Counted from the first letter of the stretch, positions 1 through 9,314 are shown. The stretch: 64,000 nt of DNA from Chachezhania antarctica (GCF_003646465.1 NZ_QZEX01000004.1:124001-188000); one strand, 5' to 3'. Made by a program: numbers and translations. Notes: generated by a model from the letters alone, not told the origin.

Positions 1-413
1 AAGAGCCTGTAGAGATCGTCGGAGATGTCGTAATGATGCGCGACATTGTTCTTCGACGTGTCCGCGTTGTTGCGCATCGCGAAGTCGCGCACGTAGTAGC
101 GCGCCTTGTAGACGAACTTCGCGAAACCCGGCATGGTCTCTGTCTTGTAGTTGCGCTGGATCAGCTGCATCAGCCCCAGAAGGTCGTCGGTGGTGACGGT
201 GCCCTCCATGTACCCTTCGCCGAACCCCATCTCGGGATTGACGTAGATCGCCTTCAGCGCAGCTTTGTCCCTGACGGCCATCGCGGCCCGCGGAGCCGTG
301 CCATCGCCATAGGTTTTGGTCGTGCCGTCAGGGTACGTGATCTTCAGCGTTCCCGTGACGAGGAGCCGTTTGGCCATCCGGTGAAACAGGGTTTCCCACA
401 TACTGTCCCCCAT
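1..413 (-). CDS. cfa: Cyclopropane-fatty-acyl-phospholipid synthase, N-terminal part (cut by window edge)
   Basis: About 137 N-terminal residues are visible and the gene continues beyond base 1. The enzyme transfers a methylene group from S-adenosylmethionine to the double bond of membrane phospholipid acyl chains. The visible part has the family's N-terminal region ([19 protein letters not shown], then EGYMEGTV) and reaches the conserved stretch [16 protein letters not shown] that precedes the methyltransferase core. Two starts are possible: ATG at 411-413 (MGDSMWET) or ATG at 399-401 (MWET). The second has a purine-rich GGGGGA just upstream and fits the usual family N-terminus. It is divergent from aspS. 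The family assignment is firm; the start is not. Confidence 0.88.
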   Translation of the reverse strand, partial: MGDSMWETLFHRMAKRLLVTGTLKITYPDGTTKTYGDGTAPRAAMAVRDKAALKAIYVNPEMGFGEGYMEGTVTTDDLLGLMQLIQRNYKTETMPGFAKFVYKARYYVRDFAMRNNADTSKNNVAHHYDISDDLYRL

Positions 414-538
414 ATTTTCGTCATGCGCCCACCACGGCGCCGCAACGAATCATACACCGTCTTTTCGATTTGCTAAACATTTTGGTGCCTTGCACCTGCA
501 AACCGCGTCGCGCGCCCAATTTGGCACCACCCTGTCCC

Positions 539-567
539 TTGACTTACCGTCGCGGTCGCGGTGTATG
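539..567 (+). promoter_or_regulatory. Candidate sigma-70-type promoter for aspS
   Basis: TTGACT at 539-544 is followed after 17 bases by TGTATG at 562-567, about 50 bases upstream of the aspS start. The -35 match is good and the -10 moderate. It is supported by sequence only. Confidence 0.4.
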
Positions 568-615
568 CGGCGCGGGTTTCCCCCCTTAATTCGCTCATCC
601 CGCAAGGAGCCTGTG

Positions 616-2550
616 ATGCACGCCTATCGAACCCATAGCTGCGCCGATCTGAACTCGGCCGATGTCGGCGCAACCGTGCGCCTGTCGGGCTGGGTGCACC
701 GCGTGCGCGATCACGGCGGTGTCCTGTTCATCGACCTGCGCGACCATTACGGCGTGACGCAGGTGCTGTGCGACAATGACAGCGCGGCCTTTTCCCAGCT
801 GGAAAAGGTGCGGTCGGAATGGTGCATCCGCATCGACGGCACCGTGAAGGCCCGCGCGCCCGAACTGGTGAACCCCAAGCTCCCCACCGGCGAGATCGAG
901 GTCTATGTCCGCGATCTGGAAATCCTGGGCGACGCGCCGGAACTGCCGCTGATCGTCTTCGGCGATCAGGAATACCCGGAAGAAACCCGCCTGCGGTACC
1001 GTTACCTCGACCTGCGGCGCGAGGTGATGCAGAAGAACATGACGCTTCGGTCGGATGTCGTGGCGTCGATCCGCAAGCGGATGTGGGACAAGGGCTTCCG
1101 CGAATACCAGACGCCGATCATCACGGCATCGAGCCCCGAAGGCGCGCGCGATTTCCTAGTGCCGTCGCGCCTGCACCCGGGCAAGTTCTACGCGCTGCCC
1201 CAGGCGCCGCAGCAGTTCAAGCAGCTGATCATGGTGTCGGGCTTCGACAAGTACTTCCAGATCGCGCCCTGCTTCCGCGATGAAGACCCGCGCGCCGACC
1301 GCTCGCCCACCGATTTCTACCAGCTCGACCTGGAAATGAGCTTTGTCGAGCAGCAGGACGTTTTCGATACGGTCGCCCCCGTCGTGGCCGGCGTGTTCGA
1401 GGAGTTCGGCGGCGGCCGCAAGGTCGACGCGCCCGAAAGCTGGCCGCAGATCCCCTATAAGGAGGCGGCGGTGAAGTACGGCACGGACAAGCCGGACCTC
1501 AGGAACCCGATCGAAATGCAGGTCGTGTCGGAGCATTTCGCGGGCTCGGGCTTTGCCATCTTCGCCAAGATCCTCGAACAGGACGGCACCGAAATCCGCG
1601 CCATCCCGGCCCCCAGGGGCGGCAGCCGCAAGTTCTGCGACCGCATGAACGCATTTGCGCAGGGCGAAGGCCTGCCGGGCATGGGGTATATTTTCTGGCG
1701 CATGATCGAAAGTGCGCGGATTGATGAGACTGAGAAACAGGCATTAATCGAACTTGGAATGGAAATACCTGCCTCGGAGCGACTGAGTCCCAAACACATT
1801 GATGGCCTTTACACTTGGTTTGTTAAGAACCGCGGCATCAACTCGGCTGATGGCTTTGTCCGGCGTTGGGTTGAAGCAGCTGGCCCTGTTGCAAAAAACA
1901 TTGGTCCTGATCGTGCCGAGGCGATTCGTGAACAGCTTCATTTGCAAGCTGGCGACGCGGCTTTCTTCCTTGGCGGCAAGCCGGAGAGCTTCGAACGGGT
2001 CGCGGGCAAGGCGCGGGACGTGATCGGCAAGGAACTGGGCCTGACCGACGAAAACCGCTTTGCCTTCGCCTGGATCGTCGACTTCCCGATCTACGAGAAG
2101 GACGAGGAAACCGGCAAGATCGACTTCGAACACAACCCGTTCTCGATGCCCCAGGGCGGCATGGCGGCGCTGGAAGGCGATCCGCTCAAAGTGCTGGGCA
2201 ACCAGTACGACCTCGCCTGCAACGGGTACGAGCTGATCTCGGGCGCGATCAGGAACCACAAGCCGGACATCATGTACAAGGCCTTCGAGATCGCGGGCTA
2301 CCCGAAAGCGGAAGTCGACCGTCGCTTCGGCGGCATGGTCAACGCCTTCACCTACGGCGCCCCGCCCCATGGCGGCTGTGCGGCGGGCATAGACCGGATC
2401 GTGATGCTGCTGGCGGACGAGGACAATATCCGCGAGGTCATCATGTTCCCGATGAACCAGCGCGCCGAAGACCTGATGATGGGCGCCCCGTCCGAGCCGT
2501 CGTCGGAACAGCTGATGGAACTGTCGCTGCGGGTCCTGCCGAAGGAATAA
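616..2550 (+). CDS. aspS: Aspartyl-tRNA synthetase with an extra low-GC insertion
   Basis: Class II aminoacyl-tRNA synthetase that charges tRNA(Asp) (or Asp and Asn tRNAs in organisms lacking AsnRS). The ATG at 616 is preceded by AAGGAG at 604-609. The N-terminal OB-fold anticodon-binding region ([20 protein letters not shown]) is followed by the catalytic domain with motif 2 ([19 protein letters not shown], near residue 220), the GAD domain, and motif 3 ([10 protein letters not shown], near residue 590). It is 644 residues against about 590 for the bacterial family. The excess lies at residues about 363-418, between GMGYIFWR and [12 protein letters not shown], where relatives I recall have only about 8 residues. 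DNA from about 1681 to 1980 is about 51% GC by my count, well below the flanks, and the low-GC patch runs past the extra residues into conserved sequence. Reading frame and motifs are intact, so the gene is probably functional. Confidence 0.97.
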   Translation: MHAYRTHSCADLNSADVGATVRLSGWVHRVRDHGGVLFIDLRDHYGVTQVLCDNDSAAFSQLEKVRSEWCIRIDGTVKARAPELVNPKLPTGEIEVYVRDLEILGDAPELPLIVFGDQEYPEETRLRYRYLDLRREVMQKNMTLRSDVVASIRKRMWDKGFREYQTPIITASSPEGARDFLVPSRLHPGKFYALPQAPQQFKQLIMVSGFDKYFQIAPCFRDEDPRADRSPTDFYQLDLEMSFVEQQDVFDTVAPVVAGVFEEFGGGRKVDAPESWPQIPYKEAAVKYGTDKPDLRNPIEMQVVSEHFAGSGFAIFAKILEQDGTEIRAIPAPRGGSRKFCDRMNAFAQGEGLPGMGYIFWRMIESARIDETEKQALIELGMEIPASERLSPKHIDGLYTWFVKNRGINSADGFVRRWVEAAGPVAKNIGPDRAEAIREQLHLQAGDAAFFLGGKPESFERVAGKARDVIGKELGLTDENRFAFAWIVDFPIYEKDEETGKIDFEHNPFSMPQGGMAALEGDPLKVLGNQYDLACNGYELISGAIRNHKPDIMYKAFEIAGYPKAEVDRRFGGMVNAFTYGAPPHGGCAAGIDRIVMLLADEDNIREVIMFPMNQRAEDLMMGAPSEPSSEQLMELSLRVLPKE

Positions 2551-2571
2551 CCGACGGCGCCTGCAACCGGC

Positions 2572-2596
2572 GGAGTGGGGACGCTGTCCCCACTCC
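2572..2596 (+). terminator. Hairpin just downstream of aspS
   Basis: Perfect 10-bp arms GGAGTGGGGA (2572-2581) and TCCCCACTCC (2587-2596) enclose a 5-base loop, 21 bases after the aspS stop. There is no proper T-run, so it could be a weak terminator or a 3' stabilising hairpin. Confidence 0.4.
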
Positions 2597-2602
2597 CCTG
2601 AT

Positions 2603-2671
2603 GTATTTGGAGACCAAAGAAGTGGGCGGCATCCCCTGTTTCTTCTTTCTCCAAATACTCCCGCCGGAGGC
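2603..2671. repeat. Dispersed GTATTTGG repeat, paired inverted arms
   Basis: The left arm GTATTTGGAGACCAAAGAAG (2603-2622) faces the right arm CTTCTTTCTCCAAATAC (2642-2658), which runs on into TCCCGCCGGAGGC. Apart from a 3-base difference the arms are complementary. The same core recurs at 9449, 18667 and 24376 in this window, always between genes. Confidence 0.75.
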
Positions 2672-2727
2672 AGACGGTCGGCAATGTTCTCTCGAACTTG
2701 GAAACCCGGGACCGGGATCCGGATCGC

Positions 2728-2851
2728 GGTGCGTGGAAACCACGCACCCTACGCCAGGGTTCCCGCGAATGTGATCGCCTCCCGGCGCCAAAGGTTCCCG
2801 TGACGGTGATCGCCTTCCGACGCCCGGTAGGGTGCGTGGTCCCCACGCACC
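2728..2851. repeat. Two palindromes flanking a tandem direct repeat
   Basis: Palindromes with identical 9-base arms, GGTGCGTGG and CCACGCACC, lie at 2728-2748 (loop AAA) and 2831-2851 (loop TCC). The CCCTAC/GTAGGG sequences beside them face each other, so the two palindromes are in opposite orientation. Between them are two imperfect direct copies of about 30 bases, each containing GGTTCCCG and GTGATCGCCT. The spacing and symmetry suggest a composite repeat or small non-coding element. No coding potential was recognised. Confidence 0.65.
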
Positions 2852-2869
2852 GCACCCCGGCCGCCGCAC

Positions 2870-3697
2870 CTACGGCCTGCGCAGCATCGCGTGCCGGTTC
2901 ACGTCCTTGTAGAGCAGGTAGCGGAAGTCGCCCGGGCCCCCGGCATAGCAGGCCTGGGGGCAGAACGCGCGGAGCCACATGTAATCGCCTGCCTCGACCT
3001 CGACCCAGTCCTGGTTCAGCCGGTAGACGCCCTTGCCCTCCAGCACGTAGAGCCCGTGTTCCATCACGTGCGTTTCGGCAAAGGGGATCGAGGCGCCGGC
3101 CTTCAGCGTGACGATGTTCACATGCATGTCGTGGCGCATGTCGAGCGGGTTCACGAAGCGGGTCGTGGACCAGCGGCCCTCGGTGTCGGGCATGGGCTGC
3201 GGGTCGATCTCGCCGTCCGAACTCACGAATGGCTCGGGCACGTCGATCTCCGGCACGGCCTCGTAGATCTTGCGGATCCAGTGAAAGCGCGCAGGTTCGT
3301 GGCCTGGGTTCTTCAGCCGCCATTCGACACCGGGCGGCAGGTAGGCATAGCCGCCCGCGTTCAGCAGGTGGGCCGTATCGCCGTATTCGAGGTCCACAGC
3401 GCCTTCGGTCACGAACAGCACCGCCTCGGCGCCCGGGTCGGGCTCGGGCTGCGTGCTTCCGCCGCCGGGGCCGACCTCCATCAGGTAGTGCGAGAAGGTT
3501 TCCGAAAATCCCGACAGTGGCCGGGCCAGGATCCATGCGCGGGTATTGTCCCAGAAGGGTAGAAGGCTAGTCACGATGTCCTGCATCGTGCCGCGCGGGA
3601 TTATCGCGTAGGCCTCGGTAAAGACTGCCCGTCCGGTCAGCAGCTTGTCCTGCCCCGGATGCCCCGCTTCGGGCCCGCCGTAGGTTCGGTGGGTCAT
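2870..3697 (-). CDS. allE: (S)-ureidoglycine aminohydrolase, bicupin
   Basis: Protein of 275 residues with two cupin domains. The first contains EAVLFVTEGAVDLEYGD and GGYAYLPPGVEWRL; the second contains ETHVMEHGLYVLEGKGVYRL and GDYMWLRAFCPQACYAGGPG, whose His and Glu residues fit the manganese site of the family. The enzyme releases ammonia from (S)-ureidoglycine to give ureidoglycolate in the allantoin/purine catabolic pathway. The ATG at 3695-3697 follows GGAGAACAAG, a good ribosome binding site. No other purine-catabolism gene is in the window, so the gene stands alone here, in a gap rich in repeats. Confidence 0.9.
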   Translation of the reverse strand: MTHRTYGGPEAGHPGQDKLLTGRAVFTEAYAIIPRGTMQDIVTSLLPFWDNTRAWILARPLSGFSETFSHYLMEVGPGGGSTQPEPDPGAEAVLFVTEGAVDLEYGDTAHLLNAGGYAYLPPGVEWRLKNPGHEPARFHWIRKIYEAVPEIDVPEPFVSSDGEIDPQPMPDTEGRWSTTRFVNPLDMRHDMHVNIVTLKAGASIPFAETHVMEHGLYVLEGKGVYRLNQDWVEVEAGDYMWLRAFCPQACYAGGPGDFRYLLYKDVNRHAMLRRP

Positions 3698-3875
3698 CTT
3701 GTTCTCCAGTTCATTGTCGCGCCGACTGTTACCCGCCCTGCCGCCATCGCCTAGGGCAAAGGCGGCTGCAAGACCCTTCGGGGAAATTTGAAACTCGTTT
3801 CACAGGGCGCAAGCCATGTGCTTGACGGCTCTCCGATCCGGGCACGATGTTGTGCCGCGTCAGGAGGGACAGCCA

Positions 3876-4196
3876 ATGATCAGCCCGAGGCGCGCGAACA
3901 CGATCTCCCGATGCGGAACGGCGTGGCGCCCGAAACGATCCCCACGGATGACGACTGATGACGTGTCTTTGGCGGGCTTGCGAGATGCATCGATCATGGC
4001 TTTCGCGGGCTCGAACACCATACGCAACGCGGTAGTCGGGGACGTTGTCGACCAACCTGGCACGGGGAAGCGTTTCGAATGGGGCCGGTATCTTTCGGCG
4101 CTGTCGGAATGGAAGCGGGCTGAATTTTTCAGCATTTTCCAGGCATACCTCCCCCTGATCGCGGGGTTTCGCCGCGGGTGCTTGTTTCGTTTGTAA
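3876..4196 (+). CDS. Doubtful 106-residue open frame with strong ribosome binding site
   Basis: The ATG at 3876 follows AGGAGGGACAGCCA, an excellent ribosome binding site, and a plausible promoter lies a suitable distance upstream. The predicted protein is basic at its N-terminus and has no domain, signal peptide or clear membrane segment that I recognise. Codon choice is not typical of this genome: third positions are not consistently G or C, while another frame in the first 80 bases looks more codon-like. The end overlaps the candidate gcv promoter. It may be a spurious frame after a real transcript start, or a degraded gene. Confidence 0.2.
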   Translation: MISPRRANTISRCGTAWRPKRSPRMTTDDVSLAGLRDASIMAFAGSNTIRNAVVGDVVDQPGTGKRFEWGRYLSALSEWKRAEFFSIFQAYLPLIAGFRRGCLFRL

Positions 4197-4210
4197 AGGA
4201 AAGGTACGAC
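4182..4210 (+). promoter_or_regulatory. Candidate promoter for the gcv riboswitch and operon
   Basis: TTGTTT (4182-4187), a 17-base spacer and TACGAC (4205-4210) would start transcription near 4217, a few bases before the first glycine aptamer. The placement rather than the match quality supports it. Confidence 0.4.
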
Positions 4211-4220
4211 AGCATTACAG

Positions 4221-4394
4221 GCGCAACCGGGAGAACCGGATCGGGGCAACCCCGTGTCCGGTGCCGAAGGAGCAACCGCCCCGGAAACTCTCAGGCTGCG
4301 GGACCGGATGCGCTGGAAACACTCTGGAGAGAGGCATGGGGAACCCCGTGCCCGCCGAAGGGCGAAAGGCCTCAGGCATCACGGACAGAGGGGG
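4221..4394 (+). promoter_or_regulatory. Tandem glycine riboswitch (gcvT element)
   Basis: Two glycine aptamers stand in tandem before gcvT. Aptamer 1 (about 4221-4312) has the conserved GCCGAAGGAGCAA at 4263-4275 and CTCTCAGGC at 4288-4296, with a CGGGG/CCCCG hairpin at 4242-4254. Aptamer 2 (about 4313-4394) has GCCGAAGGGCGAAA at 4354-4367, CCTCAGGCATCACGGACAG at 4370-4388, and its own GGGG/CCCC hairpin near 4335-4350. Known glycine riboswitches of this layout turn on glycine cleavage genes when glycine is plentiful. After aptamer 2 comes a short inverted repeat (GCAAGCC 4404-4410, GGCTTGC 4412-4418) immediately before the gcvT ribosome binding site at about 4421-4428. No T-run follows, which suggests control of translation initiation rather than transcription termination; that is inference. 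Confidence 0.93.
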
Positions 4395-4435
4395 CATCGG
4401 CCTGCAAGCCTGGCTTGCGAAGAAGGGATTAGCCG

Positions 4436-5569
4436 ATGACAGAACAAAAGATCACGCCCCTGAAAACGCTGCACAGGGAGCTGGGGGGCCGGATGGTGCC
4501 CTTTGCCGGTTACGACATGCCGGTGCAGTTCGCGGGCATCATGGCCGAACACAAGGCCACGCGGGAAGCAGCGGGCCTGTTCGACGTGAGCCATATGGGC
4601 CAGGTGCTGCTGAAAGGCGCCGACTGGGCGACCCTGGCGGCGGCGTTCGAAAGGCTCGTGCCGATGGACGTGCTGGGCCTGAAGGACGGGCGGCAGCGCT
4701 ATGGCCTGCTGACCTCGGACGATGGCGGGATCCGTGACGACCTGATGTTCGCGCGGATGGGTGACGACCTGTTCGTCGTCGTCAACGCGGCCTGCAAGGA
4801 CGATGATATCGCCTACATGCGGTCCGATCTGCCCGACGGAATTGAACTGACCGAACTGACCGACCGCGCTTTGATCGCGCTGCAGGGGCCGAAAGCCGAA
4901 GCTGCTCTGGCGCCGCTGTGCCCTGCGGTCAGGGACATGTCCTTCATGGACGTGATCGCGGCCGACCTGTCGGTGGACGCGGACATGGTGCCGGTCTGGA
5001 TCTCGCGCTCGGGCTACACGGGCGAAGACGGGTTCGAAATGTCGGTGCCCGCGGACAAGGCCGAAGCCGTCGCGCGCAAGCTGCTGGCGGTCGAGGGTGT
5101 CGAGCCCATCGGCCTGGGCGCGCGCGATTCGCTGCGGCTTGAGGCCGGGCTTTGCCTTTACGGCCACGATATCGACCTTGGCACCTCGCCCGTCGAGGCG
5201 GGGCTGATCTGGGCGATCCAGAAGGCCCGTCGCCCCGGTGGCGCGCGCGAGGGCGGGTTCCCGGGGGCTGAGAACGTCCTGCGCGATATCGCGGACGGCG
5301 CCAAGATCAAGCGCGTCGGGCTGAAACCCGAAGGCCGCGCGCCGATGCGCGAAGGGGTGGAGCTGTTTGCCGACCCCGAGGGCGGCGAGCCCCTGGGCGC
5401 GATCACCTCGGGCGGGTTCGGGCCCACGGTCGGCGGGCCGGTGGCAATGGGCTACGTGCCGCTGGACAAGGCCGTTCCGGGCACCAATCTGTATGGCGAA
5501 CTCAGGGGCAAGCGTCAGCCGGTGACGGTCACGGCGCTGCCCTTCGTGTCGCCCAACTTCAAACGCTAA
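4436..5569 (+). CDS. gcvT: Glycine cleavage system T protein, aminomethyltransferase
   Basis: Protein of 377 residues that transfers the methylene carbon from the aminomethyl-lipoyl arm of GcvH to tetrahydrofolate, releasing ammonia. Family sequence is seen throughout: MPVQFAGIMAEHKATREAAG and FDVSHMGQ near the N-terminus, ALQGPKAEAAL, SRSGYTGEDGFE in the middle, GLGARDSLRLEAGLCLYGHD, and a C-terminal barrel ending GYVPLDKAVPGTNL. The length is normal. It is the first gene after the glycine riboswitch and 21 bases upstream of gcvH. ATG 4436 is preceded by AAGAAGGGA. Confidence 0.97.
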   Translation: MTEQKITPLKTLHRELGGRMVPFAGYDMPVQFAGIMAEHKATREAAGLFDVSHMGQVLLKGADWATLAAAFERLVPMDVLGLKDGRQRYGLLTSDDGGIRDDLMFARMGDDLFVVVNAACKDDDIAYMRSDLPDGIELTELTDRALIALQGPKAEAALAPLCPAVRDMSFMDVIAADLSVDADMVPVWISRSGYTGEDGFEMSVPADKAEAVARKLLAVEGVEPIGLGARDSLRLEAGLCLYGHDIDLGTSPVEAGLIWAIQKARRPGGAREGGFPGAENVLRDIADGAKIKRVGLKPEGRAPMREGVELFADPEGGEPLGAITSGGFGPTVGGPVAMGYVPLDKAVPGTNLYGELRGKRQPVTVTALPFVSPNFKR

Positions 5570-5590
5570 ACCATCAGGGACGGTTCAGGC

Positions 5591-5950
5591 ATGAAATTTA
5601 CCGAAGAACATGAATGGCTTCTGGCCGAGGACGACGTTGTCACGGTCGGCATCACCAGCTTCGCGGCCGAGCAGCTTGGCGACGTGGTATTCGTCGAACT
5701 GCCCGAAGTGGGCACCGAGGTGACGAAGGATGACGAAGCGGTCGTCATCGAAAGCGTCAAGGCGGCGTCGGATATCCTTGCGCCGCTGGACGGCGAGATC
5801 GTCGAAGTGAACGAGGCGCTGACCGACAATCCGTCGATGGTCAACGAGGACCCGCAGGGCGATGCATGGTTCTTCAAGATCAAGGTCTCGGACATGAGCC
5901 CGATGGACGATTACATGGACGAAGCCGCCTACGCGAAGTTCATCGAGTAA
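5591..5950 (+). CDS. gcvH: Glycine cleavage system H protein
   Basis: Small 119-residue lipoyl carrier that shuttles the aminomethyl group between GcvP and GcvT. The lipoylation site is Lys57 in [12 protein letters not shown], and the conserved start FTEEHEWL and the ending region of the family are present. Length is normal. It lies 21 bases after gcvT and 3 bases before the VOC gene, so it is almost certainly co-transcribed under the riboswitch. Confidence 0.97.
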   Translation: MKFTEEHEWLLAEDDVVTVGITSFAAEQLGDVVFVELPEVGTEVTKDDEAVVIESVKAASDILAPLDGEIVEVNEALTDNPSMVNEDPQGDAWFFKIKVSDMSPMDDYMDEAAYAKFIE

Positions 5951-5953
5951 GGC

Positions 5954-6343
5954 ATGGCCGTCCTGCGCATCACGGCGAACATTGCCCATCCCGACCCGGC
6001 GCAGGTGGCGGACTTCTACAGACAGGTCCTTGGCCTTCAGGTGGCCATGGACATGGGCTGGATCGTGACACTGGCGGGTGAAGGCCCGGGCCCGATCCAG
6101 CTTTCCACCATGTCCGAAGGCGGGTCCGGCACCCCGGTGCCTCCGCTTTCGGTCGAGGTGGACGATCTGGACGGCGTGCTGGACCGGGCCCGGTCCCTTG
6201 GTCACGCGCCCGAATACGGCCCCGTGGACGAACCATGGGGCGTCCGCCGCGCCGTCCTGCGGGATCCCGCGGGGACGCTGGTGAACGTGCTGGTGCACCT
6301 GCCCGGGCCTGAGGCCCGCAGGCACCGGCGATACCGCCCCTGA
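5954..6343 (+). CDS. VOC-fold (glyoxalase/bleomycin-resistance-like) protein
   Basis: Protein of 129 residues with the paired beta-alpha-beta-beta-beta units of the vicinal-oxygen-chelate superfamily: [18 protein letters not shown] at the N-terminus and [20 protein letters not shown], then [18 protein letters not shown] at the C-terminus. Superfamily members include glyoxalases, dioxygenases and antibiotic-binding proteins; the substrate here cannot be told. Metal ligands are not obvious: the N-terminal His-Pro is present, but the usual Glu positions are uncertain. It begins 3 bases after the gcvH stop and sits between gcvH and gcvP, so it should be induced by glycine. A role linked to glycine or one-carbon metabolism is possible but unproven. 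Confidence 0.85.
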   Translation: MAVLRITANIAHPDPAQVADFYRQVLGLQVAMDMGWIVTLAGEGPGPIQLSTMSEGGSGTPVPPLSVEVDDLDGVLDRARSLGHAPEYGPVDEPWGVRRAVLRDPAGTLVNVLVHLPGPEARRHRRYRP

Positions 6344-6446
6344 AGGGGCCGGGACGGGTGCGCGATGTCCGCGCGCCGCCCACATATTATCCGGCACCGG
6401 CCCCGCGCAGAGCGCGGCCAACGCCGCGGCAACAAGGAGAACGCCC

Positions 6447-9314
6447 ATGGCCGACAGCTCCAACGATTACGATCCCTACGATTTCGCCAACCGCCGCCAT
6501 ATCGGCCCGTCTCCGGCCGAGATGGACGAGATGCTGAAGACCGTCGCCGCGCCGTCGCTTGAGGCGCTGATCGACGACACCGTGCCCGGCTCGATCCGGC
6601 AGGAGGCGGCGCTGGCGTTCGAGCCGCCGTTGTCGGAGCGCGACCTGCTGGCGAAGATGCGTGCGGTAGCGAACAAGAACAAGGTTCTGACCTCGCTCCT
6701 GGGGCAGGGGTTCCACGGCACCGTCACCCCGCCCGCGATCCAGCGCAACATCCTTGAAAACCCCGCATGGTACACCGCCTACACGCCCTATCAGGCCGAG
6801 ATCAGCCAGGGCCGGCTGGAAGCTCTGTTGAACTTCCAGACAATGGTTGGCGATCTGACGGGGCTCGAGGTTGCCAATTCCTCGCTTCTGGACGAGGCCT
6901 CGGCCTGTGCCGAAGCGATGACGATGGCGGAACGGGTGGCCAAGTCGAAGGCCAAGGCGTTCTTCGTCGATGAAAACTGCCACACCCAGAACATCGGCGT
7001 GATGCAGACCCGCGCAGCACCCCTGGGGATCGAGATCATCGTCGGCGCACCGGAGGATCTGGAGGCCGACAAGGTCTTCGGCGCGATCTTCCAGTATCCG
7101 GGCACCTATGGCGACGTGCGCGATTTCACCGATGTGATCGCGAAATTGCACGAAGCCAAGGCCATCGCCGTTGTTGCCGCCGACCCGCTGTCGCTGACGA
7201 TGCTGAAGGAACCGGGCGCGATGGGCGCGGATATCGCCGTGGGCTCGACCCAGAGGTTCGGTGTGCCGATCGGCTATGGCGGCCCGCACGCGGCCTACAT
7301 GGCGACGAAGCAGGCCTATGTGCGGGCGATGCCGGGCCGTCTGGTCGGTGTCAGCGTCGATGCGCAGGGCAACCGTGCCTACCGGCTGTCGCTGCAGACC
7401 CGCGAACAGCATATCCGGCGCGAGAAGGCCACGTCGAACGTGTGCACGGCGCAGGCCCTGCTGGCGGTGATGGCGTCCTTCTACGGTGTCTTCCATGGAC
7501 CCGTTGGCCTGAAGGCCATCGCGCATCGCATCCATCGCCTGACCGCCCGCATGGCGCGCGGTCTGCAGGACGCGGGCTTTTCCGTCTGCCCGGATCATTT
7601 CTTCGACACGATCACCGTGGATTGCGGTCTGCTGCAACGCGGTGTGCTTCAGGCGGCCGTGCACGAAGGCCTGAACCTTCGCCGCGTGGGCCGCACGAAG
7701 GTTGGCATCACGCTGGACGAACTGACCCGCGCCGATACCGTCCGCGCCGTCTGGCGGGCCTTCGGGATCGATTCAGAAGGGCTGGAGCCGCTGTCGGACG
7801 ATGGACGTGGCGAGCCGGACCGGATCCCCGAAGGGATGGACCGCACCAGCGATTACATGACCCATCCCGTGTTCCACATGAACCGGGCGGAGACCGAGAT
7901 GATGCGCTACATGCGGCGCCTGGCCGACCGCGACCTGGCGCTCGACCGCGCGATGATCCCGCTGGGGTCCTGCACGATGAAGCTTAACGCCGCGGCCGAG
8001 ATGATGCCGATCTCGTGGCCCGAATTCGGCGCGCTGCATCCCTTCGCGCCGGCCGATCAGGCGCAGGGCTATGCCGAGATGATCGGCGACCTGTCGCAGA
8101 AGCTCTGCGCGATCACCGGCTACGACGCATTCTCGATGCAGCCCAATTCGGGCGCGCAAGGCGAATATGCGGGCCTTCTGACGATCCGTGCCTGGCACAT
8201 TGCGCAAGGGCAGGAGAACCGGAAGGTCTGCCTCATCCCGATGAGCGCACACGGCACCAACCCGGCCAGTGCCCAGATGGTGGGGTGGACCGTGATCGCG
8301 GTGAAATCGGCGGCGAACGGGGACATCGACCTGGATGATTTCCGCGCCAAGGCGGAGAAGTACGCCGAGAACCTTGCCGGTTGCATGATCACCTATCCCT
8401 CGACCCACGGCGTGTTCGAGGAAACGGTGCGCGAGGTCTGCGAGATCACCCACCAGCACGGCGGGCAGGTCTACATCGACGGGGCCAACATGAACGCGAT
8501 GGTGGGGCTGGCGCGCCCGGGCGATCTGGGCGGCGACGTGAGCCACCTGAACCTGCACAAGACCTTCTGCATCCCCCACGGAGGCGGCGGCCCCGGCATG
8601 GGCCCGATCGGCGTGAAGGAGCACCTGATCCCCCACCTGCCGGGCCACCCGTCCACCGGGGGCGCCGAAGGGCCGGTGGCGGCGGCGCCCTATGGCTCGC
8701 CGTCGCTGCTGCCGATCTCGTGGGCCTATTGCCTGATGATGGGCGGCGAGGGACTGACACAGGCCACCCGCGTCGCGATCCTGAACGCCAACTACATCGC
8801 CAAGCGGCTGGAGGGTGCCTACGAGGTGCTGTTCAAGGGCGGCACGGGCCGGGTGGCGCATGAATGCATCCTGGATACGCGCCCCTTCCTCGACAGCGCG
8901 GGCGTGACGGTGGACGACATCGCCAAGCGGCTGGCCGATTGCGGCTTCCACGCGCCCACGATGAGCTGGCCCGTGGCCGGCACGCTGATGGTGGAGCCGA
9001 CGGAAAGCGAAACCAAGGCCGAGCTCGACCGGTTCTGCGACGCGATGCTGGCGATCCGGTCGGAGATACGGGACATCGAAGAGGGCCGGATCGACAGGGA
9101 CAACAACCCGCTGAAGAACGCCCCCCACACGATGGAGGATTTGATCCGCGAGTGGGATCGTCCCTACAGCCGCGAACAGGCGTGCTTCCCGCCGGGCTCG
9201 TTCCGCGTCGACAAGTACTGGCCGCCGGTCAACCGGGTCGACAACGTGTGGGGCGACCGCAACCTGACCTGCACCTGCCCGCCGATGGAAGCCTACGCCG
9301 AAGCGGCCGAGTAA
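6447..9314 (+). CDS. gcvP: Glycine dehydrogenase (decarboxylating), P protein
   Basis: Protein of 955 residues, the single-chain form of the pyridoxal-phosphate enzyme that decarboxylates glycine and passes the aminomethyl group to GcvH. The N-terminal half carries [18 protein letters not shown]; the C-terminal half carries [20 protein letters not shown] with the cofactor lysine at about residue 705. Length matches the fused family. ATG 6447 follows AAGGAG. It lies 103 bases after the VOC gene and is the last gene of the gcv unit; a decayed region follows. Confidence 0.97.
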   Translation: MADSSNDYDPYDFANRRHIGPSPAEMDEMLKTVAAPSLEALIDDTVPGSIRQEAALAFEPPLSERDLLAKMRAVANKNKVLTSLLGQGFHGTVTPPAIQRNILENPAWYTAYTPYQAEISQGRLEALLNFQTMVGDLTGLEVANSSLLDEASACAEAMTMAERVAKSKAKAFFVDENCHTQNIGVMQTRAAPLGIEIIVGAPEDLEADKVFGAIFQYPGTYGDVRDFTDVIAKLHEAKAIAVVAADPLSLTMLKEPGAMGADIAVGSTQRFGVPIGYGGPHAAYMATKQAYVRAMPGRLVGVSVDAQGNRAYRLSLQTREQHIRREKATSNVCTAQALLAVMASFYGVFHGPVGLKAIAHRIHRLTARMARGLQDAGFSVCPDHFFDTITVDCGLLQRGVLQAAVHEGLNLRRVGRTKVGITLDELTRADTVRAVWRAFGIDSEGLEPLSDDGRGEPDRIPEGMDRTSDYMTHPVFHMNRAETEMMRYMRRLADRDLALDRAMIPLGSCTMKLNAAAEMMPISWPEFGALHPFAPADQAQGYAEMIGDLSQKLCAITGYDAFSMQPNSGAQGEYAGLLTIRAWHIAQGQENRKVCLIPMSAHGTNPASAQMVGWTVIAVKSAANGDIDLDDFRAKAEKYAENLAGCMITYPSTHGVFEETVREVCEITHQHGGQVYIDGANMNAMVGLARPGDLGGDVSHLNLHKTFCIPHGGGGPGMGPIGVKEHLIPHLPGHPSTGGAEGPVAAAPYGSPSLLPISWAYCLMMGGEGLTQATRVAILNANYIAKRLEGAYEVLFKGGTGRVAHECILDTRPFLDSAGVTVDDIAKRLADCGFHAPTMSWPVAGTLMVEPTESETKAELDRFCDAMLAIRSEIRDIEEGRIDRDNNPLKNAPHTMEDLIREWDRPYSREQACFPPGSFRVDKYWPPVNRVDNVWGDRNLTCTCPPMEAYAEAAE

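Larger units (their letters stand above)
3698..4220. other. Long gap between allE and the gcv riboswitch
   Basis: A 520-base stretch with no convincing conserved gene. It contains a possible promoter (TTGACG 3822-3827, then GATGTT 3846-3851) directly upstream of a strong Shine-Dalgarno, AGGAGGGA (3862-3869), and an ATG at 3876. A second short frame with GC-rich third positions ends in TGA at 3956-3958 and encodes a tail ending PTDDD; it could be a remnant. The gcv promoter candidate lies at its right end. Confidence 0.4.

Noticed and set aside
3860-4249. A 129-residue minus-strand frame in the gap before gcvT
   Set aside because: Overlaps the glycine riboswitch start and the candidate promoter; no domains, no ribosome binding site of note.
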